Shown: piece by piece, positions 1 through 11,095 of the stretch
Numbering within the stretch: position 1 is the first letter of the stretch
Layout: every line of letters begins with the position of its first letter
Source: Marsupella aquatica
Lineage: Eukaryota; Marchantiophyta
NCBI GenBank assembly: GCA_973895155.1
Contig: OZ316894.1
Coordinates: 8,804,001-8,868,000, forward strand
Direction of reading: 5' to 3'
DNA: 64,000 nucleotides
Made by a program: the position numbers and the translations under genes
Notes under the pieces: generated by a model
The model's database searches: none
What the model saw: the letters and a program-made list of their open reading frames with translations, nothing else
What the model was told of the DNA's origin: nothing

Positions 1-1304
1 ATGCCAAGACTTTGGTGGTCGTGGGTTCATATAGTATTGGAAAGGAGCGTGTGTATGTCAACATGGCTGAAGCTCTCGGGGTGAGTTTCCTTTTCAGCAT
101 AACTATCTTCTCATATGGAAGACCTAGAAATGATCTAGTGAAGAGCTGGAGCTTGTCTGCTCGTGGATATACAATTTCCATTTGGTCGAAGCTGATCTAA
201 TCTTGGTCTGAAATACAGGTATCAATTTTTGCTGATAGTCACCGAAGGCGAATCTTGAAAGCTCTTGAGTGGCCAGTTCTAACGACGAGGCTGTCAACAG
301 ATCCTGCAAGCACGTTTTTGCATGTCTTGCCTCTTTCAAATCTGAATCCTCAGGTTGGATACCAATATATTCTTTCTAGAGTTGTTTGTACGATGCTGGG
401 AACTGCGAAATGGAACTTTTCTTCGTGCTGTTTTGGATTGGTTTGATTTTGGTTTTTTGGTAGAGGATTGCGGAGCCTTTGTAAAGCCAGGGGTGTCAAT
501 GCTTGATAAGTCTCCACTGGGGCTAGTGGAAATGCCAAGCCTTCATTTCGCAATCCAGCTAGCTTATTCAGTTAGTGTTAATGCAGAAATTGAAGGCCTA
601 CTTGCAGAGTCATCACCCCAAGTACAGTGCCGTTTTGGCTTTCAGGCCGACAGGTAGTAATTTATCAGCAATATCTTCCCTACTACTCATGGGTCTTTGT
701 CGATGGAAGTTCATGACCACTGTTGTCTACCCAATTTTTGTATTTACCTTGTTGCGTTGTTGTCCACCTGGATCATAGGTTGGACGTATTCCGAAAAACT
801 TGGTGCAAAATTAGAGTTTTTAAAACCGCAATGCAATGGATCCGTCACCATCTACGGTTAGTATGATTCCGCAGAGAGAGTTTTGGTGCAGGGACTTGGT
901 TTTCAGACCAAGATCTGAAATAGTGGAGACGCAAGTAGATTGTATGTGAGCGAAACAGTTGTTTCTGAGATTCGTGGTAGTTGCCATTTTATGGGGAAGT
1001 ATTTCCAGGGCAACCTAGTTGACATGTTCTTTCCTTTGTCGATCTTTCAGGTGTTCCTTACAGTGAACATTCGAGTTTTACTGAACTTCAAGAATTTGTG
1101 CAGGTCCGTCCTACGGTACTTTGCCCCTTCTCGTCATTTGCTTCAAATTTTGTGCCCATTACTTATATTGTGCTTTTCATTTTGATTGGGCAGTTCTTGC
1201 GGCCACACAAGATCATACCAACTGTGAACAATGGAAAGGAAGAACAAAGAGAGCGAATGAAAATAACGTTCAGTAAATGGCTTGGTAGTAAGCCTCACTG
1301 TTGA
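1..1304 (+). CDS. SNM1: SNM1/DCLRE1A-type DNA cross-link repair nuclease, 3' end (6 exons)
   Basis: This is the C-terminal part of a metallo-beta-lactamase/beta-CASP DNA nuclease of the SNM1 family, which in known members trims DNA 5' ends at interstrand cross-links in the nucleus. Exons read 1-80, 219-353, 587-653, 779-856, 1051-1103 and 1194-1304, all with GT/AG borders and compatible phases. The encoded blocks KTLVVVGSYSIGKERV, ADSHRRRILKALEWP, TDPASTFLHVLPLS, YSAVLAFRPTGWTYS, GVPYSEHSSFTELQEF and HKIIPTVNN follow, in order, the family's DRMBL region. The beta-lactamase half with the HxHxDH metal site lies upstream of the window, so the gene is cut by the window edge and not necessarily truncated. 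The last exon ends at TGA 1302-1304 after a short lysine-rich tail. Identity is confident; the exact paralogue (SNM1A-like versus SNM1B-like) cannot be settled from the C terminus alone. Confidence 0.9.
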
Positions 1305-2732
1305 TTCTAAGCTAGGAAGAGCTATTGTACAAAGGCATCCTTGGTCATTATGCTGTATTGAATTGAAATGAAGTATCTCACTTGGATGAGCACAGCAGTG
1401 ATTTCCTTGCATTCTCCGAGAGTATTCACAAAAGTCCTCTCAGTAGTTCTCATAAAATCTGTCCCGTGGCATTTTATCCATTTGCAACGCACATAGAGAA
1501 CGGTTTCATCATTTGCTTTACTGGCGGGGATGCTCCTAACAAGCGGAACTTTAGCAGAAAAGGGATCCCACTAGGAAAGAGACAGGGTATAGCCAAGCCG
1601 TAGGGAATCAGCAGGAACTACGACATATCAGATTCTTACTCTTAGCTCTCTCGACGGAGTGTAGGTATGCATGGAATTGTCTGTATCTGAGAAGTAATCT
1701 CACCCGTTCCGCAAGGATCTGAAGACATGTCAACCTGCCTGGAACGAAAACATTACCTTCCTGATCGTGCTTGAACCGATTAAGAAGAAAAGCCCAACAA
1801 CAGTAATCAAGACTGGCTGCAATTCACTTTATAACATTGAAGTTTGATGGTTTCAAATAGTCTACCAATATTGGGAAGAGTCGCTGCAGGTTCATCTGAG
1901 AAAACTGATACATACCGCTGTTATTTTTGTTGTAAGTCATGCTATTCATGTGAGCTATCTAACAAGGCTCCATGATGAAGTAATTCGCAGTGACATATCA
2001 CGTTTCAAGACGATTAACAGGCTAGGATAGACCAAATCCACAGCTATGAGTATGATTCTGTGAAGCATTGCACACTGATCAGGTGATTCAATCTTTCTTA
2101 CCCTGCAAGGCTGACAAAAAGTAATCAAGAAAATGCATGTGCGAAGTGTCAGTCCTTCCTTGACCACGTCCTTCGTAACGTGCAATGATGACTACTTCAT
2201 CCGCTCTCGACTGCCGGCACAATAATGTAGACAATTGTGCCATTTTCCTCGCTCGTGTGCCCTCGGATGTCGAAAATATTATCATGTCAAATGAATAATT
2301 TTCTATACACCCTTTCACCTACAGAATTAAGGCAGAATTATGTAACTTCAGTTGACATTGTCTGCAAATAACTGGACACATTCAATTGACCTCACTCGAT
2401 TTTTCCTGGCTTAGAATGGTGACAAAATAATTTAACTTTCAATGCAATACAGTAACTCCCGTGGTTAGTACCCGGCCGTGGACCTCAAAACACTAAACTA
2501 CACAGCCCAAACTCCACAGCTCTGATTCTGGCTTACAAACTCTTAAAAAAAAAGCTACATGAATTACCTATATCTCACAAAATTGCTACTCACCTTTCAC
2601 TGATGAGTCAGATTGAAGACCATATGGTAGTGATCTTTTCTAGGGTATTGTGTCTGGCCAGATAGCTACAATTTGTGACTTGCATACAAGAGACAAGGCA
2701 CAAAGTCATGCAAAAGTTTATATGTAATAGTA

Positions 2733-2910
2733 ACACCTGGGTGAAGTGCTTACTTGTAAGTACTTGAGTCTGAGGGTCAGGAGCCCAAGGTCGAGAAGCT
2801 TATGTTGTTGCTACACATATATTCATTGAAGAGTTTATGTAGAGTAAATACACCTGGGGATGTGCTTGCTTGTGTAAGTATTTGAGATTGAGGGCAAGGA
2901 GCTGACAAAA
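2733..2910. repeat. imperfect direct duplication, ~117-bp spacing
   Basis: A block beginning ACACCTGGGTGAAGTGCTT near 2733 returns as CACCTGGGGATGTGCTTG near 2851. Both copies are followed by a similar GTAAGTA-TTGAG-TGAGGG stretch. Similarity is partial, so this is an old local duplication or two copies of a short element. Confidence 0.45.
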
Positions 2911-3375
2911 CACTAACTAAGCCAAAGATTCTAAGAGTTTTGTTTTAAACAAACCATTGGATTTCTGTCCCAAGGTTGAAAAAAGGTTACCCCCAGCCCA
3001 TTTGATCTCAAGTGGTGTGGCCTGATCCTTTACCTCCTCTGCCGTGGATGTGCCTCTCAGTCATTTTCCCTTAACCAGGTACCTTTTGCACTTTCCAACC
3101 TGGACAGTGTCGCACAAAAGATGTTTGATGTGATACAATGCTATGAAGCAATACAAAAACAAATACCAGCAATGTTTACCAAATGGTGGTCAATGAAGGA
3201 GATGACAGAAGTTTCAATTCTATCCATAATAGACTTCAAAGGAGTACTGATGTCATAATCTATGCTAAATAGTACACACTAGCTTGGATGTTAGAGCTTT
3301 GCTCATAAACACATGGTGAGTACCAGGTGCCTGTTTCCAGTTCCACCCCAACTGTACCTGTGCCCTCAGAGTCAC

Positions 3376-3399
3376 GGTCTAGAGGATTCACTCTAGACC
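3376..3399. repeat. dispersed inverted-repeat motif, copy 1
   Basis: Nine-base perfect arms GGTCTAGAG and CTCTAGACC flank the spacer GATTCA. Closely related copies occur at 10353-10376 and, inverted, at 19154-19177. It lies just beyond the 3' end of the RING gene. Confidence 0.6.
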
Positions 3400-3434
3400 A
3401 ATGGCCCTTATCTTTGCTTTTGATTGCGCTTATT

Positions 3435-6400
3435 TTAGGGGGATTTCCTATGAACCGTTATCCATTGAATGTCAAGGTTACTATCTATCTTATTTATAGG
3501 TCCAATTAATATCATTGGGTCTGTAGGAGTAGAAGGAGCAGACCATGAGGTTGCCCTCCTACGTTCAAATATTTGACAAGGACCCTGTGAGGGAGTTGAC
3601 GGGGCAGAATTGGATTTCCTTAACTTGAACTTCTTTAGCCTAGTTGCCAAGCTTGCTGGTTCATAAGAGGTGGGTTGAGATTCAAATTCATCTACACTAG
3701 GGATAGAAAGGGTTGAGCTCTCATCTGTGGAAACAGCCTCATCTTCCGGAATGACTCGTAGTGGAGTAAGCTTCAAGAATGGAAGTGGGCTCTCTTTTGT
3801 TTGACTTAGTAAGTCTACACTACCATTGTTATCCATTGTTGGAAGTGTTGAATCTGAGGAGGAAGACACTTCAATTTGATCTGGGAATTCTTCATTGAGA
3901 GCTTCATTATCTTCACCCCCTTCTTGGAGTTGTGCCATTTGTTGCTTGACAGTTGCTGGTGTAATATAAAATGACAAAGAGTCTGTAGGAATTGCCTGCC
4001 TTTTTGGTGTACTAGGGAATCCACTAGCTTTGGATTGGACATTTGGAGGTGAAGGTAATTGGAGAGAGGGGATTTCAAATGGATGCGTTGGTGGGTTTTG
4101 GAATTTGTCCTCTTCCTCCTCAGCTAATGAGAAACTACAATCCATCAAAGATCTGCCTTGTCCATCAAGACCTTGTTGCGCAGAGTCAAGGTCACTTGAC
4201 CGTTTGTCCAGCCTTTCCAGTTGTTGCTTTATTTGAAGTGGTGTAATGTAAAATGACAATGAGTTTTTGGGCAATGCTTGTCCTGTAGATCTTTGATTTC
4301 CCAATCCATGTTTAGGTTCAATTGGGTTGCTCTTTTTCACTATTGACAGTGATGGTGATTGTGATGTAGCAGGTAACGCTACACTATTTTGAAGTGCACC
4401 TAGCTTGTGTGTCATTCCCATATCCTTGTGCTTAATCTCATTAATCTCCACAATGTTGTTAGAGGGAGATTCAATGGATAGCTCATCAGCCCTTAATGTC
4501 GGTGCTAGAGTTGGCTTACGTGCTGATATAGACTCGCCCACTATCTCCTCCTTTGCATGTGATGACATTAATGGTTGGGTCTCTTCCATGTTCTTTGTGT
4601 ATCCAACAAATGGCCAATCTGTGCCTCCACCATCTTGATCAGGATCATCCTCTATGATGAATTGAGTTGAGAGGGGTCTGCTAATATCTATACTTATTGA
4701 TGGTTTTTCTTTTGCTTCTGACTCTGCCATTTTCTGCTTTATTTGCAAAGGAGTGACATAAAATGACAAAGAGTCTGCAGGCATGGTTGCCTTTCCTCTC
4801 ACTTTTGAACTCCATCTAGGCATGCCTAATGCTCCCAAGGAGTTAAGATCATGTTGAGATCCTATGCTTACATCCTTTGTTAGTGTTGGATTGGAAGCTA
4901 CTTTATCTCCAAACACCTTATTATCTTCTTTGATGTGCTTACTTGACATCTGTAGATAATCACATAAGTCCTTTGCTCCTTCTTCATTTAACAAAGGTAT
5001 GTCTGTATGATCTTCATCAAAATCATCCTCTAGAATAGATTGACTTGAAATGGGTTTATTGGTGGGACCTACACTTATGGGCATGAGTCCTCCCTCTGCT
5101 GTCGCTTCCATCTTTTGCTTTATTTGGGAGGGTGTAATATAGAAAGACAAAGAATCTGTTGGCATGGCTACCTTTTGCTTTCCCCTTGAGCTCCACCTTG
5201 GTATGCCCAATGGTCCAATGGCCATTTTAGATGTGGATGACTGAATCTCTTCCACCATTCCTTTTTGTTTGCTAATAGAAGAATTAATATCTGCTTGATC
5301 TTCATCAACCTCTACAATGGATTCTATTGAGTTAGGTACACCATCACTCTCTACTCCACTAATTGATGTTTGTCCTGATGCGACTAATTGCTCCATTTTT
5401 TGCTTCACGTGCAAGGGTGTAATATATAAAGACAGAGAGTCTGTCGGCAGTGTTGCCTTTGCTTTTCCTTTTGAGCTCCATTTAGGGCCCAATGCTCCAG
5501 TGGAGTGGAGATCATTTTGAGATCCTACACTCACATCTTTGGATGTTGTTGTTTTTATTGTTGCTATGGGGGGTGCTTGATTTTCAAGCTGTTTTTCTTC
5601 TTTAGGATAGTTACCTGTAGTAGGGTTATTCTTTGTTCCAACTTTCATCTTTCTTGTTGACAAAGAAGCCTTGGAAATGTTGGAAGTTTGATTGTGCAAG
5701 GCCTGTGAAGTTGATGTGTACTTTTCATTCATTTCTGGGTAAGTAACTACTTGTGATGTGGTATTAAATGAAAGCTCTTTGCTACAGGAATCCATGCCTT
5801 CATGTTCAGAGTCTGTTCCTTGTCCCAATGTAGACTCATTAATGGATGGCAAATGTGATGGATATTTATCAGTAGATGGCCTTACTAGCTCCAGTTCCTT
5901 GAACATACCTTGATCAAGCATATGTGTCATGGGGTTTTGTGGAAGCCGAGCATCTTCAGATGGCCCAACTGTCCACTGTGGTGTTTGCAATGCTTGTTCA
6001 CTTGCATTGGATTGTTGTGACAGAGTTCCAATCAAAACTTTTTCAGAGGGAATCCAAGATGTAAATACAGGCTTTAAACATGCTGGACAGTTAGGTGGCA
6101 TCCCCATTAATTGCTCATTGTTCCTTGCTATCCCAGCAAACCCGCAATTGCATCGAATTTCTCTCCAACTAGACAGTTCAAGAGAATTTTGTTCTGTAAT
6201 GGGTTTCAATGCTGAATTGAAATTTGTTTCAATTCTACTTTCAAGATGTTCACAATTTTGGTCTTGGTTAGCTTGAATTTGAGTGTGCTGATGCTCCTTT
6301 GAAGAATGGTCAGATTTAGATGTGCTAAGAGCTTGTCCAAACAATTTTTGCTGCATCTGCATGTTTTGGATTCTAGCTACATTTTCCTTGCATGTAGGAC

Positions 6401-7901
6401 AGTAAACATTGAGAGAGGACCCAAAGGAGGAGCATTGTAGTTTCATTTCAAGGCACTGCAAGTGACTACCATGATTACAATCCCATGGGAAGTGAGCCTC
6501 CATAGTTGACATGCCTTCATAGCAAATAATGCAAGCAATAAGTTTTTGAGTTTGGTAAAGATGCCTATGTGCCAGGTGGAAAGGCCTTACAAGGTTCAAA
6601 GAGCACATACCCGTAATTGTATTTGATATTTTTCTATGTTGTTGCAAGTTTTGATCATTGATGAAGAGACAATTGTTTTCAAGTTTTTGGCTTTCTTGAA
6701 CAGAAGCAAGTGGAAATAAGTACTTGAGTTCGTCATCTATTTTTCTTAAATGAGTGTATATAAGTTCTAGAGGGATATTCACAGAGACATTAGAGTCTTG
6801 GACCCAAACTTTCAGTCCCCTATGTGATAAACTCCTTATTCTTGCAAGGAGCCAAATATGTTTATTTGTCCGTACAATCACCAATTCTCCAGTGTAATAT
6901 TTTGACAAAGGCACTCGTCGTCTAGGAGGAGGTAGAATATAAAATTGCTGTGGCCTTCCGGAAATGTCATCAACAAGTGCACTTGTATAGTTGAAATTGC
7001 CTTTGATGTCTTTTTCATTTGGCCTTGAGGCAGTCATAATAGCAGAGTGTTGTGAAGAGTTTTGAACTCTCCTATTTCTATTTTCCACTGTTTCCTGTAG
7101 ATGGGAATTGTATGATCCCTCTCCAGTTTGAAAGGGTTGTATTTGGCCAATAGATGTAAAGTTGCTTGGGTTAACTTCTTTTGTGGTAATAGCACATTGG
7201 GAGTTTGACTTTGCCCTCATATCAAAAGCTTTTCCTTGGTCAGACAACAAAAACTTTCCCTCGCCATCTTCTGAATGTCCATGGGTGGTCACAATACCAT
7301 CTGCATTCCAACTACTGCTTGGATGAAATCTTGTAGATGGTGAAGATTTGGACTGCATTTCCTGACTGTCATGAAATGCATGTTTTATTTGGGACCCTGA
7401 GCCATTTTCTAGGGATTCATCTTTTTGCCACCAACGGGGCCCGGGTTGTGGTATTGTCTCAGGAGTGCTTTCATCTGTTGAGCTTCGTGTACCCGTGCTA
7501 GAGCTATTAAAGCTTGATGTGGATGTTGAGGACACTGGCATCTGCACTTCAAGTTTTGGTCTCCATTTGGGAGAGCTTGATGCCCATTTTAATGCTCTTT
7601 CGGGCACCTGCAACTGGGAACTTGGTTGTTGCTCGGAAGTGCTCTCATGCATTTGGAATTGGAGTCTTGGAGCCGATTTGGGAGGGCTTGATGCTCTTCC
7701 TTCCCTTAATTTTTGGCTTTCATTCGTCACATATGGTTTCAAGTTTGATGACCCTGACCCTACTTGGGCATTGTTGGCTAGGTATTCACTAGACAATTTT
7801 CTTCGTCTATTAATGACATCCATCATCCTTTTGTTGTTTAAGTCTTCCATGTTGTAAATGCAAAGAGTAAAAACCTCAAGAAACCAAATAGCTTGATGCA
7901 T
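3435..7901 (-). CDS. large RING-H2 protein with Tudor-like segment and five SLSFYITP repeats
   Basis: This is one uninterrupted 1488-codon frame. The second methionine (M18, MEDLNNKRMM) is an equally good start. Residues 1-320 are Ser/Pro-rich and disordered-looking. About residues 330-385 (YTGELVIVRTNKHIWLLAR onward) resemble a Tudor/Agenet-like barrel, which is weak. A RING-H2 lies at residues 457-504: C457-x2-C460, then CNHGSH, then CPTC, matching C-x2-C-x14-C-x-H-x2-H-x2-C...C-x2-C. Such domains usually recruit E2 enzymes for ubiquitination. A second Cys pair set (CNCGF...CPAC) follows around residues 590-625. The C-terminal half carries five copies of P-T/A/K-D/N-SLS-F/L-Y-I/V-TP-xx-I/V-KQ near residues 815, 911, 1037, 1207 and 1302. 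The first three are preceded by a WSS-K/R basic patch. The tail has paired [NW]SAPSTP motifs after basic residues, candidate phospho-binding sites. I do not recognise the family; an E3 ligase role is inference from the RING only. An upstream non-coding exon is possible. Confidence 0.8.
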   Translation of the reverse strand: MHQAIWFLEVFTLCIYNMEDLNNKRMMDVINRRRKLSSEYLANNAQVGSGSSNLKPYVTNESQKLREGRASSPPKSAPRLQFQMHESTSEQQPSSQLQVPERALKWASSSPKWRPKLEVQMPVSSTSTSSFNSSSTGTRSSTDESTPETIPQPGPRWWQKDESLENGSGSQIKHAFHDSQEMQSKSSPSTRFHPSSSWNADGIVTTHGHSEDGEGKFLLSDQGKAFDMRAKSNSQCAITTKEVNPSNFTSIGQIQPFQTGEGSYNSHLQETVENRNRRVQNSSQHSAIMTASRPNEKDIKGNFNYTSALVDDISGRPQQFYILPPPRRRVPLSKYYTGELVIVRTNKHIWLLARIRSLSHRGLKVWVQDSNVSVNIPLELIYTHLRKIDDELKYLFPLASVQESQKLENNCLFINDQNLQQHRKISNTITGMCSLNLVRPFHLAHRHLYQTQKLIACIICYEGMSTMEAHFPWDCNHGSHLQCLEMKLQCSSFGSSLNVYCPTCKENVARIQNMQMQQKLFGQALSTSKSDHSSKEHQHTQIQANQDQNCEHLESRIETNFNSALKPITEQNSLELSSWREIRCNCGFAGIARNNEQLMGMPPNCPACLKPVFTSWIPSEKVLIGTLSQQSNASEQALQTPQWTVGPSEDARLPQNPMTHMLDQGMFKELELVRPSTDKYPSHLPSINESTLGQGTDSEHEGMDSCSKELSFNTTSQVVTYPEMNEKYTSTSQALHNQTSNISKASLSTRKMKVGTKNNPTTGNYPKEEKQLENQAPPIATIKTTTSKDVSVGSQNDLHSTGALGPKWSSKGKAKATLPTDSLSLYITPLHVKQKMEQLVASGQTSISGVESDGVPNSIESIVEVDEDQADINSSISKQKGMVEEIQSSTSKMAIGPLGIPRWSSRGKQKVAMPTDSLSFYITPSQIKQKMEATAEGGLMPISVGPTNKPISSQSILEDDFDEDHTDIPLLNEEGAKDLCDYLQMSSKHIKEDNKVFGDKVASNPTLTKDVSIGSQHDLNSLGALGMPRWSSKVRGKATMPADSLSFYVTPLQIKQKMAESEAKEKPSISIDISRPLSTQFIIEDDPDQDGGGTDWPFVGYTKNMEETQPLMSSHAKEEIVGESISARKPTLAPTLRADELSIESPSNNIVEINEIKHKDMGMTHKLGALQNSVALPATSQSPSLSIVKKSNPIEPKHGLGNQRSTGQALPKNSLSFYITPLQIKQQLERLDKRSSDLDSAQQGLDGQGRSLMDCSFSLAEEEEDKFQNPPTHPFEIPSLQLPSPPNVQSKASGFPSTPKRQAIPTDSLSFYITPATVKQQMAQLQEGGEDNEALNEEFPDQIEVSSSSDSTLPTMDNNGSVDLLSQTKESPLPFLKLTPLRVIPEDEAVSTDESSTLSIPSVDEFESQPTSYEPASLATRLKKFKLRKSNSAPSTPSQGPCQIFERRRATSWSAPSTPTDPMILIGPINKIDSNLDIQWITVHRKSP

Positions 7902-9560
7902 TGTTATTCCATCAATTCCAGTCTTTCTAATATGATCATGAACACTTGTGGTTCAACCAAATCAAAGGTTATAGATGCCGTATAAGCCTTCTTGTTCTTT
8001 GTCATCCTGACATTGAACAATGAAGAATCTTGATTCTTGCAAGAGTTTATCTGTACAACACTAGGCCAACTTGAAGTGTTGGTTGATAAGCCACCATGAA
8101 AGAAGTCCATTATGATTGACAATGTCATCTTCAGAACAATGTTGAACTCGATAAAGCCAACAAGCAAAAGCACAATCATATCGTATCAATAATGGACAAT
8201 TGGCAAATGAATCAGGTCATATATGTAGCAGCGTCCTTCACATAGTGACAGCACATAATCAATATGCAGAACTCTTCAAAAAGAAAGTGACTGACTTAGA
8301 TATCATCAAGAAAGAGACGTGATGCATAAACCTGCATCTCGTAATGTGATTATCAACGAATTCTGATAGTAGACGACGTTAGTTCTTTTTTGGTTTGTTC
8401 TTGGCATTCAATTTTTTTTCACGGAGGAAGTAACCAATACTACGACAACCTTTGAATACTTTAGAACTAATAATTTGCAAATCAAAGCTAGGGTAACACT
8501 CTAGCCCTGAACCTAGCTAGTGAAGTCTCTAAATCCACTGCAACTCTTCTTATGACAAAGAATCATTTGACAATCCTCTTCTATTTGTGTCCAAAGGACA
8601 AATAATCGGGCAAGCCAAAATTAAGGAAAAAGATTATCTTCCGGCTAATCAATGCTGATTAGTCTGTGCAATTAGGAGGACAGTGCCAGTGCCCGCCCGT
8701 TGCCTGACCTAGAATTACTGTAAATAGTAGGCACAAGGCCATCTGGTTGTGAACTGCCCCCAAGCTTTAGTGGGGCAGGGCAGGTCTCAGGCTTGAATCC
8801 TCCTGGTGACAGTTGTCTCTTAACACCCATCCCAATGCACCCTAAATTTAAGGGAATTCTTTCACCCCAAACACTTCAAAAAGAAAATGGAGATAGCCGG
8901 AGGCGACAAAGGGCAGCATATAGAAGGCTCAAGCACCTGTGTATGGGAGCCCATTAATGGATTGCTTTTTGTGCTGAATTAGCCAAATCTCGACATTAAC
9001 CTTCGCAGGCCAGGGGCAAAGAGCATGCAATCATGTGAAGGAGGACATGGGGAGCCACATACCTCACAACATCTGTAAAGTAAAAGGAAGGGTTGCGCCT
9101 TTTTTTAAGTGGTTGTCCTTCAAATTTGGCGAGGCTTTTTGAGTGAAAGAAAAGGGAACTGGAAAAAGAGAAAGAAACATGAAGAAAACAATTATGTTTG
9201 GTGTGAACAGGTGTCTCCAAGCAAGAAAAAGACAAAGTTTGCCCCCTTTACCCTCCATGCTACACCATGCTCCTCCCTCTACCTTCCATGCTATGCTAAT
9301 CATGCATACAAAGCGCTCTTCCCTCTACCATCCATGCCATACTATGCTCCATGCCATATCATCCATGCATAGGAAGTGCTACATCATCATGAGAGTAGTT
9401 TAATTGCAAATATTATATAATCAATAAAATAGTGCACAATCTTCAATGAGACATTGACAAGAAAAGAAGAAAAATAGTGAAAAAGAAGGAAAAATAAGGG
9501 GAAGGGGGGATGGGCCGCCAAGGGTATTCAGGTTTAAAAAGAAAAATTGACAAAACCAAT
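7902..9560. other. upstream flank of RING gene and gene-poor DNA
   Basis: This holds the probable promoter and 5' UTR of the minus-strand RING gene. No supported coding region is visible. Around 8728-8808 a pol III-like pair (TAGGCACAAGG as weak A box, GGCTTGAATCC as B box) suggests a tRNA-derived SINE fragment. 9240-9370 is a low-complexity stretch rich in CCATGC and CTACC words. Confidence 0.45.
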
Positions 9561-9880
9561 AAAAAAACAATTCTCATTTTGGTGTACTTTGGTGGTGGTT
9601 GTAGCCTCTCTTTGCGTCATGACATGTTTCACTTGACATTTTTTTTAACGCAATGAGATCTTTCTAAGAGATATATTTTTTGCATCATGATATTTTTTCA
9701 GCTACATCTTTAGCACAATGTCATCTATTATGCATTGAGGTCTTTTGCAAAATGATATCTTTTAGTAACTACATCTTTTGTGTAATGACATGTCTTTTAA
9801 TGATATATTTTGAGCAACCACATATTTTACTTAACAACATCTTAAATGCAAGTACATATTTACACAACATCTTTTTGTGC
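9560..9880. repeat. degenerate ~35-45-bp tandem repeat (TGATATCTTTT / CAATGACATC words)
   Basis: The words ATGACATGT, TGATAT, CTTTT and ACTACATCTTTTG recur with irregular spacing over about 300 bases. The same word set, on the opposite strand, appears in the repeat at 51860-52340. This suggests two decayed copies of one repeat family. Confidence 0.4.
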
Positions 9881-10352
9881 ATAGCATGGAGAGAGCATGG
9901 AGATTGAGTTAGTACTCTATAATAAGTACTAACTTACTTAAGAATGCTCTTTGTAAGAGATGACACACCAATGTTGGTTTTTAGGGTTTCCTTTTGCTCA
10001 CTTCTTTTGTGTTTATTTTGTGTTTGGTTTTGTCCACTTGGGACCTCTCTTGTTTATTCTTTTTAACTCTATTTGGCCCTTTTGTGTAAAAAGTATGTGT
10101 TTTCTTCCAAATGTAGGAGTTACAAAGAATAATGATATCCATAAGTCTGGCAAGCTTTCACATTTGGTGGTATAATTGGTCTCGATGTCAACGACGATCT
10201 CAACGGTTCCTACTATTTGGGCTCTCCTACTGTTCCTTGATTGGCCAAGAGTAAGGCAACTGGAATTTATCCTACTAGCTAGCTTGACTGTCCGAGCTTT
10301 ACTCAGGCCCCAGGGTTGCTTCTCCAACTGTGGCCTCACTGCCTAATGCCAC

Positions 10353-10376
10353 AGTCTAGAAGCTTCACTCTAGGCC
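10353..10376. repeat. dispersed inverted-repeat motif, copy 2
   Basis: AGTCTAGA-AG-CTTCACTCTAG-GCC shares the core CTAGA-N-CTTCACTCTAG with copies at 3376 and 19154. Two substitutions weaken the palindrome. Confidence 0.55.
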
Positions 10377-10793
10377 AGGTAGATTTGGGATCACTTGATA
10401 AAGCTTGAATGTCCTTTGATATACTGAATTTGGTCGTCCTCCATGTTTTGGACCATTCCACAAACACTTGGGTAGTTGAAGTGGAAAGGTTTGGATTTTA
10501 TCCTGTTCGAATTGGAATCATTTCACAAACGCTTGAATGTCCCTTGACGGGCACAACGTTAGACTGAACCTGAGTTGATCATATTTGCCCATTCTAACAG
10601 GCTCCCGTTTCAGAAACAGCTTTAATCAGAGGACATTTTAAACATGCCGTTTCTGCATCCAAGCAATGCGCGCAGGTGCATTCGGTTCTGATGCATTCTG
10701 ATATTGTAGATAATTATTATTTTTCTTGGAAGATGAAGCACCCGTTGCAACCTGCCGTTGACATCAGAGGTCCAAGAAATGTGGCTTTCACAT

Positions 10794-11095
10794 TCCTGCA
10801 ACTCGCACTCTACCTAGCTGCGTGCATGACATTCAACAAGTGCAGCTGAATTCGGACATTGAGATAAATTGAGTTTTTTCCTTTCGACGATGAAGCAAGC
10901 TCTCGAGCAAACTACCATTTATATCCGTAGCTCGCTGTGGGGGCACATCGATCCAATAGGAACATCATCCGCAGTCCTGCAACTCACACTCAGCCTTGCT
11001 CCGTACATGGCTTTCAATAAGTGCAGCTGTGATGGTGTACACAAATTGTGTTGGGACGATGAAGCAAACTGCCATTTATATCCTTAGCTTCAAGA
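10794..11095. repeat. tandem duplication, period ~181 bp
   Basis: TCCTGCAACTCGCACTC at 10794 recurs as TCCTGCAACTCACACTC at 10975. The downstream words AAGTGCAGCTG, GACGATGAAGCAA and CCATTTATATCC recur in the same order in both copies. No coding potential is seen. Confidence 0.7.

Larger units (their letters stand above)
1305..3434. other. intergenic / convergent 3' flanks
   Basis: This is AT-rich sequence between the convergent SNM1-like gene and the RING gene. I see only short unsupported ORFs. It should hold both 3' UTRs. It contains the two repeat features listed at 2733-2910 and 3376-3399. Confidence 0.6.

Noticed and set aside
7465-7857. 130-codon plus-strand frame
   Set aside because: Antisense to the start of the RING gene coding sequence.
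8728-8808. Functional tRNA gene
   Set aside because: A/B-box-like words only; no acceptor stem or anticodon arm can be formed.
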